In this document: positions 16,395-24,858 of the stretch, piece by piece
Position numbering within the stretch: the first letter of the stretch is position 1
Layout: the number at the start of each line of letters is the position of its first letter
NCBI RefSeq assembly: GCF_029968035.1
Contig: NZ_JASCIQ010000011.1
Location: 124,001 to 188,000, forward strand
Source of the DNA: Streptomyces cavernicola
GTDB lineage: Bacteria; Actinomycetota; Actinomycetes; Streptomycetales; Streptomycetaceae
Reading direction: 5' to 3'
Length of the DNA stretch: 64,000 nucleotides
Position numbers and translations under genes: made by a program
The notes under the pieces: model-generated
The model's database searches: none
What the model was told of the DNA's origin: nothing
What the model saw: the letters and a program-made list of their open reading frames with translations, nothing else

Positions 16395-17627
16395 ATGAAC
16401 GGCAAGGCGGCGCCTACTGGGGCGGGTCAGGTGTCCACGCGGAATCGACTGGAGAGAGGACGCGGCGCACTCGGCCCCGCACTCGAACTCGTGCACACCG
16501 GACGCGCCCCCACCCGCGCCGTCCTCACCGCCGAACTGGGCGTCACCCGCGCCACGGCCGGCGCCGTCGCCGCCGAGCTGGAGGCGCTCGGCCTGATCCG
16601 CGTCGAGCCCGGCGCCGCCGCCGGCGCACAGGGCCGGCCCTCGCACCGCCTAGTCGTCGCCGACGACGGCCCCGTCGTACTCGCCGCGCAGGTGCACGCC
16701 GACGGCTACCGCGCCGCGCTCGTCGGCCTCGGCGGCACCATCGCCGCGACCGCGCCCGGCTGCGAGACCATCGACGCCGACCCGGCGCAGATCCTCGGCT
16801 CGATCGTCGCCGCGGGCGTGGAGCTCCTTGAGCAGACCGGGCGGCGCTGCGTCGGCGCAGGCCTCGCCGTGCCGTCGGCGGTCGCCGAGCCCGAGGGCCA
16901 GGCCCTCAACCCGCTGCACCTGGCCTGGCCGGTGGGCGCGCCGGTCCGCGAGATCTTCGCCGAGCGGGTACGGGCCGCGGGCCTCACCGGCCCCGCGTTC
17001 ACCGGCAACGACGTCAACCTCGCCGCCCTCGCCGAGCACCGGCACGGCGCGGGCCGCGGCGCCGCCGACCTGCTCTGCGTCGCGACGGGACACCGCGGCG
17101 TGGGCGGCGCCCTGGTCCTCGACGGCCGCCTGCACACCGGGAGTTCGGGCCTCGCCCTGGAGGTCGGCCACCTCACCGTCAACCCCGAGGGCCGCCCCTG
17201 CTACTGCGGCAGCCGCGGCTGCCTGGACGTCGAGGCCGACCCGCTGGCGTTCCTCACCGCCGCCGGGCGCGCCCCGGGCCCCGAGGTGTCGCTGCTGCAG
17301 CGCTCCCGCGACCTGCTCACCCACGAGTACGACGACCCGGCCGTGCGCGCCGCGGCCGCCGAGCTCATCGACCGCCTGGGCCTCGGCCTCGCCGGTCTGG
17401 TCAACATCCTCAACCCGGACCGCATCATCCTCGGCGGCCTGCACCGCGAACTCCTCGCCGCCGACCCGGAGCGGCTGCGCGCCGTCGTCGCCGACCGCAG
17501 CCTGTGGGGGCGCAGCGGAGGCGTCCCGATCCTGCCGTGCACGCTCGACCACAACAGCCTGGTGGGGGCGGCGGAGTTGGCCTGGCAGCCGGTCCTCGAC
17601 GATCCGTTGACGGCTCTCGTCGCGTAG
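16395..17627 (+). CDS. ROK family transcriptional regulator/sugar-kinase-like protein
   Basis: Protein of 410 aa with an N-terminal winged helix (about 22-80: HTGRAPTRAVLTAELGVTRATAGAVAAELEALGLI) joined to a ROK sugar-kinase-like domain. The ROK zinc motif is intact: GHLTVNPEGRPCYCGSRGCLDVEA around residues 255-280. A NAGC/XylR-type role is expected, in which the kinase-like domain binds a sugar or its phosphate and releases the operator. FTGNDVNLAALAEH resembles the ROK catalytic region with its Asp. ATG at 16395 lies 30 bp past the AlkB stop. No sugar genes adjoin it, so targets are unknown. Confidence 0.9.
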   Translation: MNGKAAPTGAGQVSTRNRLERGRGALGPALELVHTGRAPTRAVLTAELGVTRATAGAVAAELEALGLIRVEPGAAAGAQGRPSHRLVVADDGPVVLAAQVHADGYRAALVGLGGTIAATAPGCETIDADPAQILGSIVAAGVELLEQTGRRCVGAGLAVPSAVAEPEGQALNPLHLAWPVGAPVREIFAERVRAAGLTGPAFTGNDVNLAALAEHRHGAGRGAADLLCVATGHRGVGGALVLDGRLHTGSSGLALEVGHLTVNPEGRPCYCGSRGCLDVEADPLAFLTAAGRAPGPEVSLLQRSRDLLTHEYDDPAVRAAAAELIDRLGLGLAGLVNILNPDRIILGGLHRELLAADPERLRAVVADRSLWGRSGGVPILPCTLDHNSLVGAAELAWQPVLDDPLTALVA

Positions 17628-18105
17628 GGGGCGGCCCCCAGCCCCCGCGTCGCCCTGCGGGCTTTGCTGTGCCCCTCCCCGCCCCTTCCCGAAAGCCTGC
17701 GGCGCCGTCCACCGCGCTCCGCGCTCGTCCTCAATCGCCGGACGGGCTCGTTCTTGTGCCGTAAGCCTGCGGACTCCGGGGCTCCGCCCCAGTCCCCGGT
17801 TGTTGTTCGGCTGCTGCGCCGCTGTGGCTGGCCGCGCAGTTCCCCGCGCCCCTATCGGGGCTCGACCCAGCCCCCGCCCCGCAAGATCCAGCCCCTCCGG
17901 CGTTTGAGGAGCGGGGGTCCGGGGGCTGGCCCCCGAAGCGGTCCGCAGGACTTTCGGGAAGGGGCGGGGAGGGGAAAAACACCACCCCCAGCCCCCACCT
18001 ACTCCCCAGGGCGTACCCGCAGAGCCGCTGCCCGTACGACGACCCGCACCCCCTCCGCGCGCGAATCTCGATGCATCACCGCTCACACCGAGGAGATGAA
18101 TCGAG
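17628..18105. repeat. Intergenic region holding two inverted copies of a dispersed repeat
   Basis: No gene was found in these 478 bp. Copy A (about 17668-17752) and copy B (about 17885-17982, opposite orientation) share the blocks CCCTCCCCGCCCCTTCCCG, GAAAGNCCTGCGG and CCTCAANCGCCGGANGGGCT. A third copy lies at about 60978-61060. Copies A and B could fold into a large stem. This resembles the short palindromic intergenic repeats common in streptomycete genomes, placed here downstream of the ROK gene. Confidence 0.7.
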
Positions 18106-18107
18106 AT
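18065..18107. promoter_or_regulatory. 13-bp inverted repeat embracing ribosome site and start codon
   Basis: ATCTCGATGCATC (18065-18077) and GATGAATCGAGAT (18095-18107) pair at 12 of 13 positions. The right arm runs from the last base of the AGGAG ribosome site (18091-18095) into the ATG at 18106, so the RNA hairpin would hide the start; the same DNA could equally be an operator. Confidence 0.55.
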
Positions 18108-18438
18108 GGAGACTCTGCAGACTCTGGAGACGCTCGCGCACTGGGAGGGCGGCGGGCCCGGCCCGTGGGTCCTGTTCTTCCCGCTGATCTGGGCCGCCGT
18201 GATCGTCGGCGTCGTGACCCTGCTGCGCCGCACCGGCCGGCTCGGCCGGGGCCGCGGCCCGCACGCTTCCCGCGAGTCCGGCCCCGACGCACAGTCGCCG
18301 ATCACGGTGCTCGGCCACCGCTTCGCCTCAGGCGAGATCGACGAGGAGGAGTACTGGCGGCGCCTCAGCGTCCTGGACGAGCAGTTCGGACGCGCGTACG
18401 GCACCGGCGGGCGCGGCACGAAGGGCGGTGCGGCGTGA
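18106..18438 (+). CDS. SHOCT domain membrane protein
   Basis: Small protein of 110 aa. One membrane helix at about 21-41 (WVLFFPLIWAAVIVGVVTLL) is followed by a basic stretch and a C-terminal SHOCT motif (ITVLGHRFASGEIDEEEYWRRLSVLDE, about 66-92), a short helical module common in small bacterial membrane proteins and thought to act in oligomerisation. ATG at 18106 has GAGGAG upstream. Its stop overlaps the next start (GTGA), making it the first gene of an operon with an ABC exporter. A regulatory or accessory role for that exporter is inferred from this coupling. Confidence 0.85.
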   Translation: METLQTLETLAHWEGGGPGPWVLFFPLIWAAVIVGVVTLLRRTGRLGRGRGPHASRESGPDAQSPITVLGHRFASGEIDEEEYWRRLSVLDEQFGRAYGTGGRGTKGGAA

Positions 18439-19289
18439 ACACCACCGATGCGGGTGGGGCCGCGGCCCGGGTCGTCGACGCCGTGAAGGTGTACGGCAGC
18501 GGCGACACCGAAGTGAGGGCCCTGGACGGGGTGACCGTCGACTTCCCGGCCGGCCGGTTCACCGCGATCATGGGGCCCTCGGGCTCCGGCAAATCCACGC
18601 TCATGCACTGCGCCGCCGGACTCGACACGCTCACCTCCGGCAGCGCCGCCATCGGCGGCACCGAGCTCGGCACGCTCGACGACCGCCGCCTCACCGTGCT
18701 CCGCCGCGACCGCGTCGGCTTCGTCTTCCAGGCGTTCAACCTGCTGCCCACGCTGACCGTCGCCGAGAACATCACCCTGCCCCTCGACCTCGCGGGCGTC
18801 CGCGGCGACGCCGAGTGGATCGACGCGCTCGTCGACGTAATCGGCCTGCGCGACCGGCTGCACCACCGGCCCTCCGAACTCTCCGGCGGGCAGCAGCAAC
18901 GCGTCGCCGTGGCAAGGGCGTTCGCGGGCCGGCCCGACGTCGTTTTCGCCGACGAGCCCACCGGCAACCTCGACTCCCGCTCCGGCGCCGAGGTCCTCGG
19001 CCTCCTCGGCCGCGCCGTACGGCAGACGGCCCGCACCGTCGTCATGGTCACCCACGACCCGGTCGCCGCCGCCCACGCCGACGAGGTCGTCTTCCTCGCC
19101 GACGGCCGCCTCGTCGACCGGATGCAGGACCCCACCGCGGAGCGCGTGCTCGACCGCATGAAGGCCCTGGACGGAGCCCTGGACGGAGCCCTGGACAGTG
19201 CCCCGGACGGCGCGCCGGACAGTGCCCTGGACGGCCCTCGCGACGCGTCGGAGATCCCCGACCACCACGCTCAAGGAGCCCCGTCATGA
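18435..19289 (+). CDS. ABC transporter ATP-binding protein (MacB/LolD type)
   Basis: ATPase of 284 aa driving the FtsX-type permease encoded next. Seen: Walker A GPSGSGKST (47-55), Q-loop FVFQAFNLLPTLT, signature LSGGQQQR (149-156), Walker B VVFADEPTGNLDS (about 169-181) and switch His MVTHD. This is the LolD/MacB subgroup. The last 45 residues are an unusual acidic tail of repeated LDGA/LDSA/PDGA units made by imperfect 12-bp repeats near 19168-19235. GTG at 18435 overlaps the SHOCT stop and its own stop overlaps the permease ATG, so the three genes are translationally coupled. Likely substrates are lipoproteins, peptides or hydrophobic drugs, not determinable here. Confidence 0.93.
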   Translation: MNTTDAGGAAARVVDAVKVYGSGDTEVRALDGVTVDFPAGRFTAIMGPSGSGKSTLMHCAAGLDTLTSGSAAIGGTELGTLDDRRLTVLRRDRVGFVFQAFNLLPTLTVAENITLPLDLAGVRGDAEWIDALVDVIGLRDRLHHRPSELSGGQQQRVAVARAFAGRPDVVFADEPTGNLDSRSGAEVLGLLGRAVRQTARTVVMVTHDPVAAAHADEVVFLADGRLVDRMQDPTAERVLDRMKALDGALDGALDSAPDGAPDSALDGPRDASEIPDHHAQGAPS

Positions 19290-21856
19290 GCTCCGCGTCC
19301 GCCACCGCGCGGATCAGCCTCTCCTCGCTCCGCGCCCACAAACGCCGCTTCGCCGGTACGTTCTCGGCCGTGCTGCTAGGCGTCTCCTTCCTGACCGGCA
19401 CCCTGGTCATGGGCGACACCCTGCGTGCCTCCTTCGACTCGATGTTCGCCGGGGCCACCAGCGGCACCGACGCCGTCGTCCGCAGCGCCGACACCATCAC
19501 CACGCCCGGCGAGGCCCAGGGCGTACGCGGCCCCGTCGACGCCGGCCTCGCCACCCGCATCGCGCAGGCGCCCGGCGTCGCCGCGGCCGCCGCGAACATC
19601 CAGGGCTCCGGCCAACTCGTGGGCGCCGACGGCGAACCCATCGGCGGCCAGGGCCCGCCCACGCTCGCCGGCAACTGGATCGAGGACACCCGCCTCAACC
19701 CGTACCGCCTCGCCGAGGGCCGCGCACCGGAGCGCAGCGGGGAGGTCGTCGTGAACCGGGGCGCCGCCGCCACCGGTGACCTGAAGATCGGGGACAGCAC
19801 CGTCCTGCGCACCCCCGACCCGGTGCGCGTCACCGTCGTCGGACTCGCGACCTTCGGCGGCGCCGACGGCATGTCGCAGTCCACGTTCACCGGCATGACC
19901 AGGGCCGACGCCGAGAAGTACCTGACGCCCACGCCCGGCGAGGCCGCCTCGATCCTGGTCCGCGCCGAGCCCGGCACCGAACAGCGGGACCTCGTCGACG
20001 CCCTGACTCCCGTACTGCCCAAGGGAGTTGAGGCCATCACCGGCGAGGCGGCCGCCGCCGAGAACACCGAGATGATCTCCGGCCAGTTCCTCGACCTGTT
20101 CACCACGTTCCTGCTCGTCTTCTCCGGCGTCGCCCTGCTCGTCGCGACGTTCTCGATCCACAACACCTTCGCCATCGTCGTCGCCCAACGCACCCGCGAG
20201 AACGCCCTGTTGCGGGCCCTCGGGGCGGCCCGCCGGCAGGTCGTGGGCGCGGCGCTCGCCGAGGCCGCGGCGGTCGCCGTCGTCGCGTCGACGGCCGGGC
20301 TGCTCGGCGGCATCGGGGTCGCGGCCGGACTCCAGGCGCTCTTCCCGGCCCTCGGATTCCCGTTCCCCGAGGGCGAGTTGGTGATCAGCGGGCTCTCGCT
20401 CGGCCTGCCGCTGCTCGTCGGGACCGTCGTCTGCCTCGGCTCGGCCCTGCTCCCCGCCGTACGCGCGGGACGCACCGCGCCGCTCGCCGCGCTCCGCGAG
20501 ACCGCCGTCGACCAGTCCGGCGCCTCCCGCAGCCGTACGGTCACCGGGCTGGCCCTCGCCGTGACCGCGGTCGCCACGACCCTGGCCGGGGTCCTTCTCA
20601 CCCCGTCGATCTGGCTCGCCGCCACGGGAGCGGTCCTCGCGCTCGCCGCGTTCGTGGTGCTCGGCCCCGTCGCCTCGACCGCCGTGCTCCGCGTCCTCGC
20701 CCGCCCCCTCGGCCGGCTGCGCGGCGTCACCGGCGCCCTGGCCGGCCGCAACGCCCTGCGCAGCCCCAAGCGCACCGCGGCCACCGCGAGCGCCCTGATG
20801 ATCGGGGTCGCCGTGGTCGCCCTGTTCACCGTCTTCGGCGCCTCCCTCAAGGCCACCATGGACCAGACCGTCGACCGCTCCTTCGCGGGCGACGTGGCGA
20901 TCAGCGCGCCCTCGTTCGGCGCGGGCGGCAGCGGCCTCAGCCCCGCGCTGGCCGGCCGGGTCGCCGAGCTGCCCGAGGTCGAGAGCGCGGTCGGGCTCGG
21001 CCGCGGCGTCGCCGAAGTCGACGGCACAGGGCGGCAGTTGACCGTCACCGACCCCGTGGCCCTCGCGAAGGGCCTCGACCTGGGCGACGTACGCGGAGAC
21101 CTGGCCGCCCTCGGCGCCGACGGCCTCGCCCTCTCCACCGCGGAGGCGGAGGCCCGCGGCCTCGCACTCGGCGACCGCACCGAACTCGCCTTCACCGACG
21201 GCTCCCAGGCGACCTTCACGGTGCGCGCGCTCTACGAACAGCCCGAACTCGCCGGGAACTACGTCCTCACTCGCGAGGCCTGGGCCCCGCACCGCGGCCA
21301 GGACTCCGACACCGTCGTCGCGGTCACCTTCAAGGACGGCGTGGCCGTCGACTCCGGCAAGGCCGCCGTCGAGAAGACGGCCGCCGCGTACGGCAACCCG
21401 GAGGTCCAGACCCGCGACGCGTACGCGCAGTCCTCCGCGGGCGGCATCGACATGATGCTGACCCTGGTGTACGCGCTGCTCGCCCTCGCGGTCCTGATCG
21501 CCCTGCTCGGCATCGCCAACACCCTGACCCTCGCCGTCCACGAGCGGACCCGCGAACTCGGCCTGCTGCGCGCCGTCGGCCAGACCCGCGCCCAGCTGCG
21601 GGCGATGGTGCGCTGGGAGTCGGTCCTGGTCGCGGCCTTCGGCACGGCGGGCGGCCTCGCCCTCGGCGGATTCCTCGGCTGGGTCCTCGTACAGGCCTCG
21701 CAGGGCTCCGGCGACACCGACTTCGCGTTCGCCGTACCGCCCGTGCAGCTCGCCGTCGTGGCCCTGGTCGGGCTCGCCGCGGGAGCGTTCGCCGGCTGGC
21801 GTCCGGCCCGCCGCGCGGCCCGCCTGGACGTACTGCGCGCGATCGCCACGGAGTGA
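19286..21856 (+). CDS. FtsX-like ABC transporter permease
   Basis: Large permease of 856 aa with the double FtsX layout common in actinobacteria: N-terminal helix, extracytoplasmic MacB-PCD-like domain (about 40-260), three helices (FLLVFSGVALLVATFSIHNTFAI onward), a second helix pair near residues 420-470, another external domain (about 530-720) and three final helices ending VVALVGLAAGAFAGWRPARRAA. The cytoplasmic RTRENALLRALGAARRQV and ERTRELGLLRAVGQTRAQLR segments are the coupling motifs that contact the ATPase. ATG at 19286 overlaps the ATPase stop (ATGA). It should form a homodimeric or single-chain exporter with the upstream ATPase. Ends at a hairpin at 21889-21922. Confidence 0.93.
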   Translation: MSSASATARISLSSLRAHKRRFAGTFSAVLLGVSFLTGTLVMGDTLRASFDSMFAGATSGTDAVVRSADTITTPGEAQGVRGPVDAGLATRIAQAPGVAAAAANIQGSGQLVGADGEPIGGQGPPTLAGNWIEDTRLNPYRLAEGRAPERSGEVVVNRGAAATGDLKIGDSTVLRTPDPVRVTVVGLATFGGADGMSQSTFTGMTRADAEKYLTPTPGEAASILVRAEPGTEQRDLVDALTPVLPKGVEAITGEAAAAENTEMISGQFLDLFTTFLLVFSGVALLVATFSIHNTFAIVVAQRTRENALLRALGAARRQVVGAALAEAAAVAVVASTAGLLGGIGVAAGLQALFPALGFPFPEGELVISGLSLGLPLLVGTVVCLGSALLPAVRAGRTAPLAALRETAVDQSGASRSRTVTGLALAVTAVATTLAGVLLTPSIWLAATGAVLALAAFVVLGPVASTAVLRVLARPLGRLRGVTGALAGRNALRSPKRTAATASALMIGVAVVALFTVFGASLKATMDQTVDRSFAGDVAISAPSFGAGGSGLSPALAGRVAELPEVESAVGLGRGVAEVDGTGRQLTVTDPVALAKGLDLGDVRGDLAALGADGLALSTAEAEARGLALGDRTELAFTDGSQATFTVRALYEQPELAGNYVLTREAWAPHRGQDSDTVVAVTFKDGVAVDSGKAAVEKTAAAYGNPEVQTRDAYAQSSAGGIDMMLTLVYALLALAVLIALLGIANTLTLAVHERTRELGLLRAVGQTRAQLRAMVRWESVLVAAFGTAGGLALGGFLGWVLVQASQGSGDTDFAFAVPPVQLAVVALVGLAAGAFAGWRPARRAARLDVLRAIATE

Positions 21857-21888
21857 TGGCCGGCGGACGTCCGCGGACGGGACCTCGA

Positions 21889-21922
21889 CCGCCCGGTCAG
21901 CCGAGAACGGCCGACCGGGCGG
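21889..21922. terminator. Terminator hairpin overlapping the next stop codon
   Basis: CCGCCCGGTC (21889-21898) pairs perfectly with GACCGGGCGG (21913-21922). It lies past the permease gene and overlaps the 3' end of the convergent ATPase-like gene, so it could serve both. Confidence 0.6.
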
Positions 21923-22358
21923 GAGTCTGTGGTGCGTAGCCGGTACGCGCCGCCGCCTCGGACGCAACCGCGGGCAGCGTGAACCAGACGACCTTGCCGC
22001 GGTCCCCTTCGGGCCGTGCGCCCCAGGTCTCGCTGACCGCCGCGATCAGGGCGAGACCCCGCCCGCACGTGTCGAAGGCGGCGGCCGCGCGGAGTTCGGG
22101 CATCCGGGGATCGCGGTCGTGCACGGAGACCGTGAGCCGGTCGAGCAGCAACTCGATCTCCACGGTGCACTTCTTGTCCGGGCCGGCGTGCCGGTGGACG
22201 TTGGTGAGAAGCTCGGTGACTCCGAGTTCGGCAAGGTCGATCAACGGATCGAGGTGCCAGTGACGCAGTTGGGCAGAGATGATTCTGCGGACTTTTCCGA
22301 TGCGCGACGGCAGGGCTTGGAGCTCCACCGTGCAGTGCCTGCTCGGCTCGCTGATCAC
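21897..22358 (-). CDS. ATP-binding anti-sigma-factor-like regulatory protein
   Basis: Protein of 153 aa with the HATPase_c_2 fold of RsbW/SpoIIAB-like kinases, abundant in streptomycetes. Seen: LAELGVTELLTNVHRHAGPDKKCTVEIEL (about 45-72) with the N-box Asn, VSVHDRDPRMPELR for the G1 Asp, and FDTCGRGLALIAAVSETWG (about 95-113) for the G2 glycines. GTG at 22358 has GGGGAG nine bases upstream. Such proteins phosphorylate anti-anti-sigma factors or bind sigma factors; no sigma or STAS gene is adjacent, so partners are unknown. Confidence 0.88.
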   Translation of the reverse strand: MISEPSRHCTVELQALPSRIGKVRRIISAQLRHWHLDPLIDLAELGVTELLTNVHRHAGPDKKCTVEIELLLDRLTVSVHDRDPRMPELRAAAAFDTCGRGLALIAAVSETWGARPEGDRGKVVWFTLPAVASEAAARTGYAPQTPARSAVLG

Positions 22359-22664
22359 GGCTGCGACTCCCCGAATGGTGAGGTCCGGAAGAAGACGACA
22401 TACAGATCCGCAGGACGCAACCTGGCGCCCCTGGATCCCACAGTGCTGTGCTGCCTGCTGCTGAAGGCGGTGGACGCCGGTTCACAGCGTGACCGCCGAT
22501 AAACCCTGAGTGATGTGTGACCAGCGTGACTCAGGGGGCGCAGCTCCGCAACTCGGCGTCGTCTCACGCCTCTTGCCGCTCTTGCCGCTGTACTGCCCGT
22601 CTGCCGCTCGCGCTGCTGCTCGCTCTGCCGCTGCCGCCGTCGCTGCCGATTCCGTACGGGCTGC
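22359..22664. other. Intergenic region with low-complexity CTGCCGCT tract
   Basis: No gene seen. It contains the ribosome site of the ATPase gene, an 8-bp stem CCCTGAGT/ACTCAGGG (22505-22512/22529-22536) suitable as terminator for the leftward gene ending at 22665, and a TTGCCGCT/CTGCCGCT-rich tract at about 22570-22650. Confidence 0.5.
22505..22536 (-). terminator. Possible terminator of the small leftward gene
   Basis: CCCTGAGT (22505-22512) pairs with ACTCAGGG (22529-22536) across a 16-nt loop, about 130 bp past the stop of the gene ending at 22665. Confidence 0.4.
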
Positions 22665-22994
22665 TCAGGCCCCGGAGAGGCGGCCGCCCGCGCGGTGCAC
22701 CGCGTCGATGAACCTCCGCACCGACGGCGGGCCCGACTCACCGGGGCCCGGGTCGTCCTCACCGAGCGTCAGCGAGTACCGCGTGCCGTTGACCGTGGCC
22801 TGCGCCTTGCCGTCCGGGCCGAACCAGGGCCGGCCCGCCGAGACCGCGGCGAGCGGGGCGCTGTCGATCTCGCTGCCGTAGCTGGTCAGCAACTCCAGGC
22901 GGCCGCCGCTGATCCGCACCTGCCCGGCCCGTGTCAGCGAGCGCAGCCGCCGCCCGATCCGCACGCCCTTGGCCGTGAACTCCGGCTCCGCCAT
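22665..22994 (-). CDS. Small conserved-looking hypothetical protein
   Basis: Protein of 109 aa that I do not recognise. It has no membrane segment. The sequence alternates short beta-like stretches (KGVRIGRRLRSLTRAGQVRI, RLELLTSYGSEIDSAPLAAV, ATVNGTRYSLTLG) that suggest a small beta-barrel or PH/GRAM-like fold, ending in a helix SVRRFIDAVHRAGG. ATG at 22994 is chosen because GAGGGGGCGGGCGGG lies right upstream; an earlier in-frame start at 23135 adds residues of unlike composition. It is monocistronic and reads away from the leader/cysteine-enzyme genes. Confidence 0.7.
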   Translation of the reverse strand: MAEPEFTAKGVRIGRRLRSLTRAGQVRISGGRLELLTSYGSEIDSAPLAAVSAGRPWFGPDGKAQATVNGTRYSLTLGEDDPGPGESGPPSVRRFIDAVHRAGGRLSGA

Positions 22995-23167
22995 CCCGCC
23001 CGCCCCCTCGATCCGATCGGTGCTCCGTCGATCTGCAGTGTGCCCGTCCGGGAGGGCGAGCACCAGTGCTGCTTCCAACGACGGTACGCGGCCGCTTGTT
23101 CCCCTCGCGGACCGGGTTCGCACGGGGGTTCCCACGGGGTTCCTTTGAGCTCCCCAAAGGAGTGTTT

Positions 23168-23257
23168 ATGCAGGTGAGAAGCGTGCGGAAGGTGTTTATC
23201 ATCGAGCTGTCCGACCGGGTCCCGCAGCGGATCCCCCCGGTCCGGGCGCGAGCTTAA
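23168..23257 (+). CDS. 29-residue leader peptide ORF before PLP enzyme gene
   Basis: Short ORF of 29 codons starting ATG at 23168, preceded by an excellent AAAGGAG five bases upstream, the best ribosome site in the neighbourhood. The peptide [19 protein letters not shown] continues to a C-terminal RARA and holds six Arg, one coded by the rare AGA, and ends with TAA, also rare here. The stop merges with the TAAGGAG ribosome site of the next gene, whose GTG is ten bases later. The layout is that of a translated leader coupled to or attenuating the downstream cysteine-metabolism enzyme. No Cys codons are present, so classic cysteine attenuation is not supported. Function is inferred from position only. 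Confidence 0.55.
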   Translation: MQVRSVRKVFIIELSDRVPQRIPPVRARA

Positions 23258-23267
23258 GGAGCGGCGC

Positions 23268-24401
23268 GTGAGCACTGCACAGCAGCCCGGGGCCCCGACG
23301 GCCGTGAGCACCCTCGACGTGGACCGCAGCGACGCGGCCTACCGCGACTGGCTGAAGGAAGCCGTACGCAAAGTGCAGGCGGACGCCAACCGCTCCGCCG
23401 ACACCCACCTGTTGCGCTTCCCGCTCCCCGACGAGTGGGGCATCGACCTGTACCTGAAGGACGAGTCGACCCACCCCACCGGCAGCCTCAAGCACCGCCT
23501 CGCCCGCTCCCTGTTCCTGTACGGCCTGTGCAACGGCTGGATCCGCCCGGACCGCCCGGTCATCGAGGCGTCCAGCGGCTCGACGGCCGTCTCCGAGGCG
23601 TACTTCGCGAAGCTCGTCGGCGTGCCCTTCATCGCCGTGATGCCGCGCACCACGAGCCGCGAGAAGGTCCGGCTCATCGAATTCCACGGCGCCCGCTGCC
23701 ACTTCGTCGACGACCCGCGGAAGATGTACGAGGAGGCCGCCGACCTCGCCGTCCGTACGGGCGGCCACTACATGGACCAGTTCACGTACGCGGAGCGGGC
23801 CACGGACTGGCGCGGCAACAACAACATCGCCGAATCGATCTACCAGCAGCTGCGGTTGGAGCGATACCCCGAGCCCGCCTGGATCGTCGCCACGGCCGGC
23901 ACCGGCGGCACGTCGGCCACCATCGCGCGCTACGTCCACTACATGCAGCACGACACCCGCATCTGCGTGCCCGACCCGGAGAACTCCTGCTTCTTCGACG
24001 GCTGGGTCAACGACGACCCGGACTGCACCAGCGACTGCGGCTCCCGTATCGAGGGCATCGGACGCCCGCGCATGGAGCCGAGCTTCGTGCCCGGCGCCAT
24101 CGACCGCATGATGAAGGTGCCGGACGCGGCCAGCGTCGCCGCTGTACGCGCCCTGGAGCAGGCCATCGGCCGCAAGGCAGGCGGCTCTACGGGGACGGGC
24201 CTGTGGAGCGCCCTGAAGATCGTCGCCGAGATGGTCGCCGAGGGCCGCACGGGAAGCGTCGTCACCCTCCTCTGCGACCCGGGCGACCGCTACCTCGACA
24301 AGTACTACTCGGACGACTGGCTGGCCCAACAGGGCCTGGACATCCGGCCGTACACCGCCGCCATCGAGAGCCTGCTCGCGACCGGGGTGTGGCCGGACTA
24401 G
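23268..24401 (+). CDS. PLP-dependent cysteine synthase family / Cds1-like cysteine desulfhydrase
   Basis: Fold-type II PLP enzyme of 377 aa. Seen: the PLP Lys in [11 protein letters not shown] (Lys75), the substrate loop [11 protein letters not shown], the glycine-rich phosphate loop [15 protein letters not shown] (about 209-223), and [12 protein letters not shown] near the C-terminus. The length and the NENxCF-like [11 protein letters not shown] insert match the actinobacterial group that includes M. tuberculosis Cds1 (Rv3684), an L-cysteine desulfhydrase that makes H2S, rather than CysK/CysM. GTG at 23268 sits ten bases after the leader ORF and uses its TAAGGAG. Whether it makes or degrades cysteine cannot be settled from sequence. 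Confidence 0.88.
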   Translation: MSTAQQPGAPTAVSTLDVDRSDAAYRDWLKEAVRKVQADANRSADTHLLRFPLPDEWGIDLYLKDESTHPTGSLKHRLARSLFLYGLCNGWIRPDRPVIEASSGSTAVSEAYFAKLVGVPFIAVMPRTTSREKVRLIEFHGARCHFVDDPRKMYEEAADLAVRTGGHYMDQFTYAERATDWRGNNNIAESIYQQLRLERYPEPAWIVATAGTGGTSATIARYVHYMQHDTRICVPDPENSCFFDGWVNDDPDCTSDCGSRIEGIGRPRMEPSFVPGAIDRMMKVPDAASVAAVRALEQAIGRKAGGSTGTGLWSALKIVAEMVAEGRTGSVVTLLCDPGDRYLDKYYSDDWLAQQGLDIRPYTAAIESLLATGVWPD

Positions 24402-24440
24402 GACCTGTCGTTCGGTTCAGGCCGGAGCCGGGCGGGTCTC

Positions 24441-24818
24441 TCAGTGCCGGACCAGGCAGAACGGGTGCCCCGCCGGGTCGGCGTAGACCCGCCAGCTCCC
24501 GGCCCCGGAGTCGGCGTCCAGGAGCGTCGCCGCCAGGGCGAGGACCTGCTCGTGGGCCCGGTCCAGGTCGGCGACGGCGAAGTCCAGGTGGAACTGCTGC
24601 GGCCGGGACGGGTCGGGCCACCGGGGCGGGTGGTACTCCGCCACCTGCTGGAAGGCGAGGACGAGGCCGCCCGGTGTGTGCAGCGTCGACCAGTCGTCGC
24701 CGGTCTCCCAGCGCCCGTCCTCCTGATCGACGGTCCCGCCGAGCAACGCCTGGTAGAACGCGGCGAGTCGGGCCGGTTCAGGACAGTCGAGCACCACGCA
24801 CTGAAGGTCAGCGATCAT
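24441..24818 (-). CDS. VOC family protein (glyoxalase-like)
   Basis: Protein of 125 aa with the two beta-alpha-beta-beta-beta halves of the vicinal oxygen chelate fold. Seen: LQCVVLDCPEPARLAAFYQALLGG opening, QFHLDFAVADLDRAHEQVLALAATLL second half, and the closing WRVYADPAGHPFCLVR. His in FHLDF and the late Glu/His positions suggest possible metal binding, but the canonical glyoxalase set is not complete. ATG at 24818. Convergent with the cysteine-enzyme gene. Relatives act on many small molecules, so no reaction is assigned. Confidence 0.87.
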   Translation of the reverse strand: MIADLQCVVLDCPEPARLAAFYQALLGGTVDQEDGRWETGDDWSTLHTPGGLVLAFQQVAEYHPPRWPDPSRPQQFHLDFAVADLDRAHEQVLALAATLLDADSGAGSWRVYADPAGHPFCLVRH

Positions 24819-24858
24819 GCGCGGATTCTAGGCAGCCCGCACGGGCCCAGGGGAGTAG

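Noticed and set aside
16650..19274. 874-codon reverse frame across the ROK, SHOCT and ABC genes
   Set aside because: It runs antisense to three recognised genes and an intergenic repeat; no motif of its own.
22515..22680. Forward frame through the CTGCCGCT tract
   Set aside because: Low complexity with no initiation signal; translation is Leu/Pro-rich noise.
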